Source: an uncultured Eubacteriales bacterium | Lineage (GTDB): Bacteria; Bacillota; Clostridia; TANB77; CAG-508 | Direction: 5' to 3' | NCBI GenBank assembly: GCA_949288095.1 | Contig: CASEIX010000038.1 | Span: 1-54,135 of the forward strand | Length of the DNA: 54,135 nucleotides | In this document: positions 7,415 to 13,827 of the stretch, piece by piece | Position numbering within the stretch: position 1 is the stretch's first letter | Layout of the letters: every line of letters starts with the position of its first letter | Program-made: the position numbers and the translations under genes | The notes under the pieces: generated by a model | Database searches by the model: none | Told to the model about the DNA's origin: nothing | Seen by the model: the letters and a program-made list of their open reading frames with translations, nothing else

Positions 7415-8713
7415 TTAAATAACAATTATTGGATCTCCTAATCCTAAATCGTTTCGTTCAAATTCATCATAGTGTTCTTCTAATGAAATAGAGATTTTTT
7501 CTTTTTCTATTATTTTTATTTGATAATTTTCAATGTCTTTTTCAATTTCTTCAATATTCTGATATCTTGATTCTGGTTTATCTGCAAGACATTTTTCAAT
7601 TATTGTATCTAAATTTCTCATATTTGAACTATCATAATTTTTATATAAATGTTCCCTATTTGTTCCTCTAGTAAACATTCCTGTTACATACCATTGAATT
7701 ACTTGTCCAATAGAATATATATCCATTGTTTTTTGTGGTAGAGTTCCTTTAATAGATTGCTCTGGAGGTGAAAAATTTCTATTTCCTAAAAGCTCTCCAT
7801 ATTTTGTATTTCCTGTAAAATCGTAATTTTCAGGATTATAATATGCTATTCCAAAGTCTGAAATAATAATATTTGAACTCTCATCTATTAAAATATTTTC
7901 TGGTTTTAAATCTCTATGAATTATTCCTGACTTATGTACTTCCTTAAAAATCCTACATAGCTCTAGAAATAAATTTATTGCTTTTTCTTCAGTTATATCA
8001 TTATTTTTTAATTGCCCCTTATATTGTTTCATAATGATATAGCTTATTATAGCACCTTCAAACTCTACTTCGTCATACAAATATTGTTCTACAATTCCTG
8101 GGATCTTTTGTAGAGTCATTAATACATTAATAAATTCTTCTTTAAATCGATTTCTTTTTCCTTCATCTTTTTGATATAAAACTTTTATAGCAACATTCTT
8201 TTTGTTCAAAGTACCAAATAATACTCTACCATTCCCACCACTATTTCCATCTGCATAAATATCTGTTATAATTCCATATTTAGTTGTTAATCCTTCTTTT
8301 TGAATCTTTCTACAAAATTGAGTAATGATAGCATTATATTCATCTTGGCTTATAATTTTTTCTTTATTTATTTCTGGTATTACTTGGGTTGAATAACTAA
8401 ACTGATTTTCTTGTTGTGCATTGTTTAGCTGCTTTTCATAACTTGTAAGTTTCTTTTGATTACTTATTATATCTCTCTGCAAATTAGAAATTTCTTTGTT
8501 TAATGTAGCATTCTTTTTAGATAAAGAAGCATTTTTTGATAAACAACTCTTTATTGTTGTATCACTTTTGGTAGTTCTAATCTTTTTATCATTTTCAGAA
8601 ATTTTTCTGTTATTATCGTTTATCTCTTTTTGCTTATCAGAAACTTTTTTATTAAGTTCAGCTATTTTGTTTCGTGTTCTTCCTATATTTGATATTAAAA
8701 TGTCTATATCCAT
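7415..8713 (-). CDS. Ser/Thr protein kinase with N-terminal coiled coil
   Basis: 432 residues. Residues about 5-105 are a strong charged coiled coil (repeated K/N/E-rich heptads). A eukaryotic-type kinase domain spans about 145-395 with all key elements: Gly-rich loop GNSGGNGRVLFG (157-168), ATP lysine in VAIKVLY (K177), HRDLKPEN (D268) and DFG (286-288), then a P-x-E substrate loop (FSPPEQ). No transmembrane segment and no PASTA domains are seen, so it is cytoplasmic and unlike the housekeeping PknB/PrkC kinases. It is the last gene of a minus-strand operon, 14 bases after the AbiEii-like gene, with its own GGAG site, and is followed by a terminator. Stand-alone kinases are known in phage defence; here the context suggests a link with the nucleotidyltransferase pair. 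The fold is certain, the role inferred. Confidence 0.85.
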   Translation of the reverse strand: MDIDILISNIGRTRNKIAELNKKVSDKQKEINDNNRKISENDKKIRTTKSDTTIKSCLSKNASLSKKNATLNKEISNLQRDIISNQKKLTSYEKQLNNAQQENQFSYSTQVIPEINKEKIISQDEYNAIITQFCRKIQKEGLTTKYGIITDIYADGNSGGNGRVLFGTLNKKNVAIKVLYQKDEGKRNRFKEEFINVLMTLQKIPGIVEQYLYDEVEFEGAIISYIIMKQYKGQLKNNDITEEKAINLFLELCRIFKEVHKSGIIHRDLKPENILIDESSNIIISDFGIAYYNPENYDFTGNTKYGELLGNRNFSPPEQSIKGTLPQKTMDIYSIGQVIQWYVTGMFTRGTNREHLYKNYDSSNMRNLDTIIEKCLADKPESRYQNIEEIEKDIENYQIKIIEKEKISISLEEHYDEFERNDLGLGDPIIVI

Positions 8714-8727
8714 ATATTCTCCTTCTT

Positions 8728-9549
8728 TTAGTTTTTAATTGTAGCAATATTTTCAAAATAATTTAAAACATTATCAATAACATCTTTTATAGGTATTTCT
8801 AGCCAATTGTTATTTGCTGTGTTAATTCTTGATTGAAATCTGTTATTGTTTAGAATATTTGTTAATCTGATATGTATATCTTTTAATTCATTTTCACGCA
8901 TTGTTTCATCTTGAAAAATTAAAATATCTATAAATTTTATTAGATTGTCCTTATCTAAATTTTCATTATTAATTAAATAATAAAAATCAAAAATATCTTT
9001 AAATCTTGTAGAAGTAATACCAAATTTTAATAATGATTTTAACTTTTCTACAATTATTTGCTCTTTAGAATTTATTAGTAAGCTAACACTTTCATCAATT
9101 ATATTAAAATCAAAATAGTACTCATCTTGCTCCATATCAAAGTATTTATGAACTCCAATATCTAGTTTAGAACTTATTGAATATTTATTTTTATCAGTTA
9201 GCTCAATATAAACTCTTTTTCCATCATAATCTTGATGATGTAATGGTTCAATCTTTCCAGTAACTTTTATTTTTACACCATCATCTGTATTGTTTAATTC
9301 TTTTATAAAATTAAGAATTGATTTATCTTCCAAAGAATATTTTATAAAGTCAATATCCATATCTCGAGTTGCGCGACGCATATCTTTAGAAATATTATGC
9401 ATTACAACTCCACCTTTTACAGTTATATTCTTATTGTATTTGCTATTTCCAATTTTAAGTAAAACAATATCTTGTGCAACTTTTGGAATTGCATCATCTT
9501 CAGAATAACCTGCTGTTACATATTTATTTACTAATTCATATATATTCAT
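8728..9549 (-). CDS. AbiEii/AbiGii-family nucleotidyltransferase toxin
   Basis: 273 residues with the motifs of the AbiEii/MenT-like minimal nucleotidyltransferases: KGGVVMH followed by RRATRDMDIDF (GG and D-x-D), SSKLDIG (third Asp), IIVEKLKSLL (Lys) and TRFKDIFDFYYL (C-terminal Asp). These enzymes act as toxins of type IV-like toxin-antitoxin and abortive-infection systems by adding nucleotides to RNA or protein targets. Its ATG shares one base with the stop of the AbiEi-like gene (TAATG), giving tight coupling, as in known abiE operons. The kinase gene follows 14 bases later. Length and motifs look intact. The target is unknown. Confidence 0.82.
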   Translation of the reverse strand: MNIYELVNKYVTAGYSEDDAIPKVAQDIVLLKIGNSKYNKNITVKGGVVMHNISKDMRRATRDMDIDFIKYSLEDKSILNFIKELNNTDDGVKIKVTGKIEPLHHQDYDGKRVYIELTDKNKYSISSKLDIGVHKYFDMEQDEYYFDFNIIDESVSLLINSKEQIIVEKLKSLLKFGITSTRFKDIFDFYYLINNENLDKDNLIKFIDILIFQDETMRENELKDIHIRLTNILNNNRFQSRINTANNNWLEIPIKDVIDNVLNYFENIATIKN

Positions 9550-10091
9550 TAAAACACCTCGTCTTGTATTATTTCAAAAATTTTATCTCCATTTACAAAA
9601 TATTGTAAATATTCTTCTATCTTTTGTGTATCTAATGAATTTGCTAGTTTTCTGTAATTAGATATAATTTCTTTATATAAATCATATCCAATTTGATTTT
9701 TGTTTCTAGCTAAATCAATTAGCATTCTTTCTTTGTCATATATATTTATTTTAATTCCTTCATAATTAATTTCGGTTTTTCCTAAATTATATAATTCTTC
9801 TTTCATACGAATTTGTTTTATTTTATTAGAAGATATCATTCTGTTATTTCTATCTGTTGCTAAATATATTTTATCTGGAATAACATCTGTTAAATTAAGA
9901 TAATAATAAGCTGAATAAGAAGTAAATGCTCCATATGGATATTTCTTCATAACAATATCTAAATAATGTACACTAGGCACATCAGAGTATATTCCTTTTT
10001 CAATTTTATATATTTCTTTATTTTCTAAGGCTTTTCTAATTTGATAAGTACTTTTATACTTACTTTTTATTTCACTATGATTATATAACAT
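9549..10091 (-). CDS. AbiEi-family antitoxin/transcription regulator
   Basis: 180 residues resembling the AbiEi antitoxins: an N-terminal winged-helix stretch (SEIKSKYKSTYQIRKALENKEIYKIEKGIYSD) followed by YGAFTSYSAYYYLNLTDVIPDKIYLATDR, a characteristic middle segment. AbiEi proteins neutralise the cognate AbiEii toxin and bind inverted repeats in their own promoter. A GGAGGT site precedes the ATG. It leads the operon AbiEi-AbiEii-kinase. A 17-bp inverted repeat lies 25 bases upstream of its start and is a natural operator candidate. At 180 residues it is somewhat shorter than the longest AbiEi forms. Confidence 0.75.
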   Translation of the reverse strand: MLYNHSEIKSKYKSTYQIRKALENKEIYKIEKGIYSDVPSVHYLDIVMKKYPYGAFTSYSAYYYLNLTDVIPDKIYLATDRNNRMISSNKIKQIRMKEELYNLGKTEINYEGIKINIYDKERMLIDLARNKNQIGYDLYKEIISNYRKLANSLDTQKIEEYLQYFVNGDKIFEIIQDEVF

Positions 10092-10115
10092 ACTTTTTTA
10101 CCTCCAAAAACATTT

Positions 10116-10164
10116 TAACCTAATTCGCTCCATAAGTCAATAGTTAGGGAGTGAATTAGGTTAA
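10116..10164. promoter_or_regulatory. 17-bp inverted repeat upstream of AbiEi operon
   Basis: Left arm TTAACCTAATTCGCTCC (10116-10132) pairs with the right arm at 10148-10164 with one G-T pair, and a 15-base spacer. On the plus strand it is followed by seven T. No plus-strand gene precedes it, so an operator for AbiEi autorepression or a barrier terminator are both possible. Confidence 0.55.
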
Positions 10165-10181
10165 TTTTTTTATTTTAATTA

Positions 10182-10214
10182 TGACACTGAATAGATTGTA
10201 CAAATTCAGTGCCA
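10182..10214 (-). terminator. hairpin downstream of the 10237-11151 gene
   Basis: Stem TGACACTGAAT / ATTCAGTGCCA with one G-T pair, 23 bases past the stop codon. On the minus strand it is followed by A/T-rich DNA with only a weak T tract, so termination is likely but not certain. Confidence 0.5.
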
Positions 10215-10236
10215 TAGTTAAATTTTTATTATATTT

Positions 10237-11151
10237 TTAATCTATATTTGGTATTTTTACAGAAATTCCATCATCAGTATGTATTACATTACGAGATATA
10301 GTTTTTCCTCTACTTTTATATACATTAGCTTTATTCTTACATTGTGGTGTATCATATTCAGCTTTTGGATTATTCGCGATAAATGCTTTTTCGCAGAAAT
10401 TACATATTTTTAATAATCTAACATCTTGAGCCATTTGCATAGAATAAGATATATCAATAGCTTGTTTTAAATAATTAATTGTAAATCCAAAGCTATTGTT
10501 ATAATATAAATCTTCTATCTTGTGTTCTAAATGATTTACACTTAAAAATGGTAATTTCATTGTTAAATGTTTATTATCTAATGCCCAATAAAAATGCTTA
10601 TACAATGACCTTGCATAATTTAAAACCAATTCAAGTGGTTCTGCATAATGTTCTGAATATATTAAGTATTCATTTATAAAAGATGTTAAATAATCTTCTT
10701 TTCTATTATTGCTAGCTACATCTTTACATTTTTTTATTAAACTATTTATTTCTCTCTTATTTAATTTTGGTAAAAAGAACTTTAAATATTCCTCTGTATT
10801 TATAAAATCTAAATTTTCCTTTCTATTTATATAAAAAGGATCTCGTACAGCTACTTTTTCATCTAATACAAAGTACTTATTTATAGCTAGGTCAATCATA
10901 AATCCAAAAGAGCCATATTTAGCATAGTAATTTAATAATTCAAAATCTTCTATTGGTTCTTTAAAAAATTGTTTTTTTCCTATATTTAATGTTTCAATTA
11001 ATAAATCATCAATATGTTCTGTTATGCTAATAGCTTTCTTAGTTGCTTTTTCTTCTGGCATAGCATATCTTTTTCCATTAATTTCTTCAATTTTATATTT
11101 ACTATAAACATAGCAAAATGGTGATGATTCAAGTCTTAAATTTGTTTTCAT
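10237..11151 (-). CDS. unknown protein with C-terminal Cys (CGNR-like) motif
   Basis: 304 residues. Most of it is an unrecognised helical domain rich in Tyr and Asn. Near the C-terminus, LLKICNFCEKAFIANN..YDTPQCKNKANVYKSRGK has C-x2-C followed by a third Cys and a basic tail, resembling CGNR-type zinc fingers that bind nucleic acid. Similar proteins occur on Clostridia integrative elements (DUF6076-like, from memory, not checked). I chose ATG 11151, preceded by GGGAG 8 bases away; an in-frame TTG lies 15 bases further up. It is transcribed alone, between the AbiE operon and a gene-free control region. No specific function is claimed. Confidence 0.5.
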   Translation of the reverse strand: MKTNLRLESSPFCYVYSKYKIEEINGKRYAMPEEKATKKAISITEHIDDLLIETLNIGKKQFFKEPIEDFELLNYYAKYGSFGFMIDLAINKYFVLDEKVAVRDPFYINRKENLDFINTEEYLKFFLPKLNKREINSLIKKCKDVASNNRKEDYLTSFINEYLIYSEHYAEPLELVLNYARSLYKHFYWALDNKHLTMKLPFLSVNHLEHKIEDLYYNNSFGFTINYLKQAIDISYSMQMAQDVRLLKICNFCEKAFIANNPKAEYDTPQCKNKANVYKSRGKTISRNVIHTDDGISVKIPNID

Positions 11152-11166
11152 TTTATTCACTCCCAA

Positions 11167-11454
11167 ATTTTTTCAAGAATTTTCTTGTAAGCTATTGACA
11201 AATATAATCAATTGCTGGTAGAATATTGCTACACAGTAATCGGTTGTGTTGTAAAATCGCTTACCGTTGTGTAGTAATCTTTAGTAGGCTATTGATAGGC
11301 TTCAAGTACTGAATTATACTGATGTAGAGCCATTGATTGTAAGTTATAACAACTTACTTTTTTAACACCTAATCAGTAAGCGATTATCTATAATAATAGT
11401 ATACAACGATTACTAAAAACTGTCAAGAGAATTAAATAGAATTCTCAAAAGCAC
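11167..11454. promoter_or_regulatory. gene-free control region with repeated GTAA-CGATT motifs
   Basis: No gene is seen. Related motifs recur in both orientations: AGTAATCGGTT (11235-11245), AATCGCTTAC (11255-11264), GTAAGCGATT (11376-11385) and AACGATTACT (11405-11414). A hairpin GTAAGTT / AACTTAC (11339-11357) is followed by six T and may terminate plus-strand transcripts. The region separates divergent genes and could be an operator array or a replication/transfer site. Confidence 0.4.
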
Positions 11455-11670
11455 ATTGAAAACTGAATACCAAATAGCTAGATACAAATAATGATACACT
11501 TGCATAGCCACAGCTCGAGCGTGAAAAAACCGTCGCAAGCAATGGGTGCAACTCGGACGGAGTCGGAGTGGTGAAATTCCAGTGGAGTATGAAAATACCA
11601 TTTAGCATTGCCCAGAATAGAGGGACAGGAAGAATATCATTCAAAATTTTCACGAAAGGAGGAGTATGTT
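11455..11670 (+). ncRNA. candidate structured leader upstream of xis
   Basis: About 215 bases with clearly higher G+C (strongest at 11505-11620) than flanking DNA and no convincing gene. Visible helices include a long-range GCAATG (11539-11544) / CATTGC (11606-11611) pairing and an inner GTAT-GAAA-ATAC hairpin with a GNRA-type loop (11587-11598). It ends at the excisionase Shine-Dalgarno. A cis-acting or trans-acting RNA is plausible; no known family was recognised. Confidence 0.35.
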
Positions 11671-11672
11671 AT

Positions 11673-11867
11673 ATGGGAGATACAGTTAAAGAACTTCCTA
11701 GATTTTTCTCAACAGAAGATGTTAGAAAAATTTTAAAAATAGGAAATAAAGCCTGTTTAGAATTATTTCATAGAGAAGATTTTCCCTGTGAGAGATTTGG
11801 AAGAGGTTATAGAATTGCAGAAGAAAGTTTTAATGAATATTTTAAAACAAGACGAGTTTACAAATAA
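11673..11867 (+). CDS. xis: excisionase-like MerR/HTH_17 DNA-binding protein
   Basis: 64 residues. FFSTEDVRKILKIGNKACLELFHREDFPCERFGRGYRIAEESFNEYF has the winged helix-turn-helix pattern of excisionase-family proteins: a helix-turn-helix, then a G-R-G-Y-R-I wing and a terminal helix. Xis proteins bend the attachment sites and direct the integrase toward excision. I chose ATG 11673, with AAAGGAGG (11655-11662) 10 bases upstream. The integrase follows about 170 bases later on the same strand. The upstream in-frame extension lies in the GC-rich leader and has no ribosome site. Confidence 0.8.
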   Translation: MGDTVKELPRFFSTEDVRKILKIGNKACLELFHREDFPCERFGRGYRIAEESFNEYFKTRRVYK

Positions 11868-11937
11868 AAAAAGAAGATTTAAATATGCGACATTTAAACC
11901 TTCAAATACAATTTTATGTATTTAAAAAACTGAAAGA

Positions 11938-12006
11938 AAAACTATTGCTATAGAATTCCTTAACTGATATAATTATACCATAAAATCCAATTATAGCAAT
12001 AGTTTT
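11938..12006 (+). repeat. 15-bp perfect inverted repeat between xis and int
   Basis: AAAACTATTGCTATA (11938-11952) and its exact complement (11992-12006), 39 bases apart. The left arm lies in a 25-base block (11924-11948) that nearly copies the leader of the RepA-like gene (2437-2461). It may be an attenuator, operator or recombinase-related site controlling int. Confidence 0.6.
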
Positions 12007-12039
12007 CCTTAAAATATTACAAAAAGGAGATAACGAATT

Positions 12040-13407
12040 ATGAAATTAAAAGGAATAACTGTTGGCACATATATTTCAAAAAGACCAAAAGGAAAATTTG
12101 ATGAATCAATATGTGCAAGTTGTGAAAATAACAAAAATAAGAACATTGACAAAGAAAAACAATATGAATTATGCAAAGGATGCGATAAGTTTTATGTATC
12201 AAAAACTTGTAAAGCTGTATTAACAACTGGACGAGATCAAACAACAGGTCAAACTCAAAGAAAGTCATTTGTTGCTGATACCGAACAAGAAGCATTAGAT
12301 AAAGCTTTAGATTATAGAATAAATCTAAACAAAAACGGTGGTCCGAGAATTATAACAAAAACAAATAAAACTTTAATAGATTTAGTAAGACCAATGATAG
12401 AAGAACAATTTAAACTAAATAGAATTAAAGAATCCACTTATAAAAGAAAATTAGACACATTAAAACAAATTGGAAACGCATCATTTGCAAGAAAGCCAAT
12501 TGCAAAAGTAACAAGAGATGAAGTAGTTAATTATCTTGCTAAACTAAAGACTTATTCAAAAACAACAATAAAGCAAAATTATGAACTACTATGTATGGGA
12601 TTTGGAGAAGCTTACCATCAGCAAATAATAAATGATAACTTTTTAGATGGTTATAAAAGAATTGAAAAGCCAAAAAGTGAATACAACGGACATCACAGAA
12701 TAGCACTTACAATAAATGAACAAAGAAAGCTAATTCAATTTTTAAATGATGTAGATTATTCAAATTTCAAACACAAATATCTATTTTTGTTATTGCTTAG
12801 TACAGGAATGAGAATAGGTGAAGCTTTAGTGTTAGATTATACTAAAGACATTGATTTAGAAAAAGGAATTGTAATAATTAGAAGAACACAAACTAAAGAT
12901 ACAAAAGGAAAATCTCGAATAGGAGAAACAACAAAAACTTTTTCTGGTCAAAGAACTATTGATTTAAATGATATTAGTAGAAAAGCACTTGAAGATGCTA
13001 TGAACCATATCATTCCAAATAAGTTCCATTTACTATTCTATAATCCAACAAATAAACAATATGGATTATATGAAGAAGCTAGTATTAATTCTGCATTAAA
13101 ACGAGCAGGATTAAAATTAGGAATTGGACTTTATGAAGAAATTAATTCTAAAGGCAAAAAGGTAACAAGAACAGATATACACACTCATATGCTTAGAGGA
13201 ACTTTTGCAACAAGATGTGCAGAAGCAAAAATTGCTCCAGTAGTATTAAAAGAAATATTAGGTCATTCTGATATATCTATTACAATGAAATACTACATTG
13301 ATATAGATACTGATTTTATTAAAGCTGAAAATAAAAGTGTAGTTAATTATTTAATAAATAAAAATATTTTTGGAGTAATACAAGATAAAGACAATCTGGC
13401 TAGTTAA
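12040..13407 (+). CDS. int: tyrosine site-specific integrase with N-terminal Cys cluster
   Basis: 455 residues. The catalytic domain (about 220-430) has all tyrosine-recombinase landmarks: TGMRIGEAL (R258), HMLR (H383, R386), LGHSDISITMKYY (H409, nucleophile Y418 or Y419). A SAM-like core-binding domain spans about 110-210. The N-terminal arm-binding part is unusual, with Cys at 25, 28, 45, 48 and 57 in a C-x2-C...C-x2-C arrangement suggestive of a zinc ribbon. AAGGAG lies just upstream. The gene is 150 bases from the right attachment repeat. It should integrate and, with Xis, excise the element at tRNA-Pro. Confidence 0.93.
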   Translation: MKLKGITVGTYISKRPKGKFDESICASCENNKNKNIDKEKQYELCKGCDKFYVSKTCKAVLTTGRDQTTGQTQRKSFVADTEQEALDKALDYRINLNKNGGPRIITKTNKTLIDLVRPMIEEQFKLNRIKESTYKRKLDTLKQIGNASFARKPIAKVTRDEVVNYLAKLKTYSKTTIKQNYELLCMGFGEAYHQQIINDNFLDGYKRIEKPKSEYNGHHRIALTINEQRKLIQFLNDVDYSNFKHKYLFLLLLSTGMRIGEALVLDYTKDIDLEKGIVIIRRTQTKDTKGKSRIGETTKTFSGQRTIDLNDISRKALEDAMNHIIPNKFHLLFYNPTNKQYGLYEEASINSALKRAGLKLGIGLYEEINSKGKKVTRTDIHTHMLRGTFATRCAEAKIAPVVLKEILGHSDISITMKYYIDIDTDFIKAENKSVVNYLINKNIFGVIQDKDNLAS

Positions 13408-13441
13408 AATTATACAAAACTAATAAAAAACATTGGAACTA

Positions 13442-13495
13442 TGCGGAATTTTAAAGCATTTATTACTTTAAATGTTCCGCAAAAGTGTTCCGTAA
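13442..13495 (+). repeat. right-end TTCCGCA repeats (candidate arm sites)
   Basis: TGTTCCGCAA at 13473-13482, variant TGTTCCGTAA at 13486-13495 and an inverted TGCGGAA at 13442-13448. They match the left-end copies and lie 60-115 bases inside the right attachment repeat. Confidence 0.6.
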
Positions 13496-13557
13496 AATAT
13501 TATACAAACGCTGAAAAGCTTAAAATATCAAAGGAAATAGTACAAAGTGTCGAGTAC

Positions 13558-13569
13558 TCACCTCGACCA
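13558..13569 (+). repeat. right attachment repeat
   Basis: TCACCTCGACCA, identical to the tRNA-Pro 3' end at 2184-2195. It marks the chromosome-element junction. Confidence 0.8.
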
Positions 13570-13575
13570 GAAAAA

Positions 13576-13598
13576 AAGAGACTTTTTACAAGTCTCTT
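13576..13598 (-). terminator. terminator of the 13597-14946 operon
   Basis: AAGAGACTT / AAGTCTCTT hairpin overlapping the stop codon of the 74-residue gene, followed on the minus strand by seven T. Confidence 0.75.
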
Positions 13599-13821
13599 AA
13601 TTTGTTTTTAGATAATGAAAATAAATTTGATTAAGTATAGCAATTGTATCATCATCTAAATATTGTTCATCACCAGGAATATATGAATAACTATATGTAT
13701 TACTTTTTCTTCTTTCTATTTCGTTCCAAACTGTTAAGGGTATTTTTTCTCTATCCTTTTTATCCAGACATTTTAAAATGGAATAAACTTCTGTAAGTCT
13801 AGCGGAAATATCATTTATCAT
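13597..13821 (-). CDS. unknown 74-residue protein
   Basis: Not recognised. It is helical and charged (EVYSILKCLDKKDREKIPLTVWNEIERRK), then a Tyr/Ser-rich segment and an acidic GDEQYLDDDTIAILNQIY helix. No signal peptide and no membrane segment. AGGTGA overlaps the end of the upstream 372-residue gene, so the two are likely translationally coupled and terminate together. It lies just outside the right end of the mobile element and so belongs to the host chromosome flank. Confidence 0.6.
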   Translation of the reverse strand: MINDISARLTEVYSILKCLDKKDREKIPLTVWNEIERRKSNTYSYSYIPGDEQYLDDDTIAILNQIYFHYLKTN

Positions 13822-13827
13822 TTACTA

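Larger units (their letters stand above)
2184..13569 (+). mobile_element. integrative mobilizable element in tRNA-Pro
   Basis: An 11.4-kb block bounded by the 12-bp direct repeat TCACCTCGACCA. The left copy is the tRNA-Pro 3' end and the right copy lies 150 bases past the integrase stop. Inside, left to right, are a RepA_N-like initiator, TnpV, a NERD-like protein, a relaxosome MobC, a relaxase, a cargo block read on the minus strand, an excisionase-like protein and a tyrosine integrase. This is the usual plan of integrative mobilizable elements: integrase and Xis at one end, rep and mob at the other. No VirB4, coupling protein or other secretion genes are visible, so transfer would need a helper element. 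Boundaries rest on the repeat and gene content. Confidence 0.85.

Noticed and set aside
11568-11672. In-frame upstream extension of the excisionase gene
   Set aside because: It lies in the GC-rich leader, has no ribosome site, and the ATG at 11673 has AAAGGAGG at good spacing.
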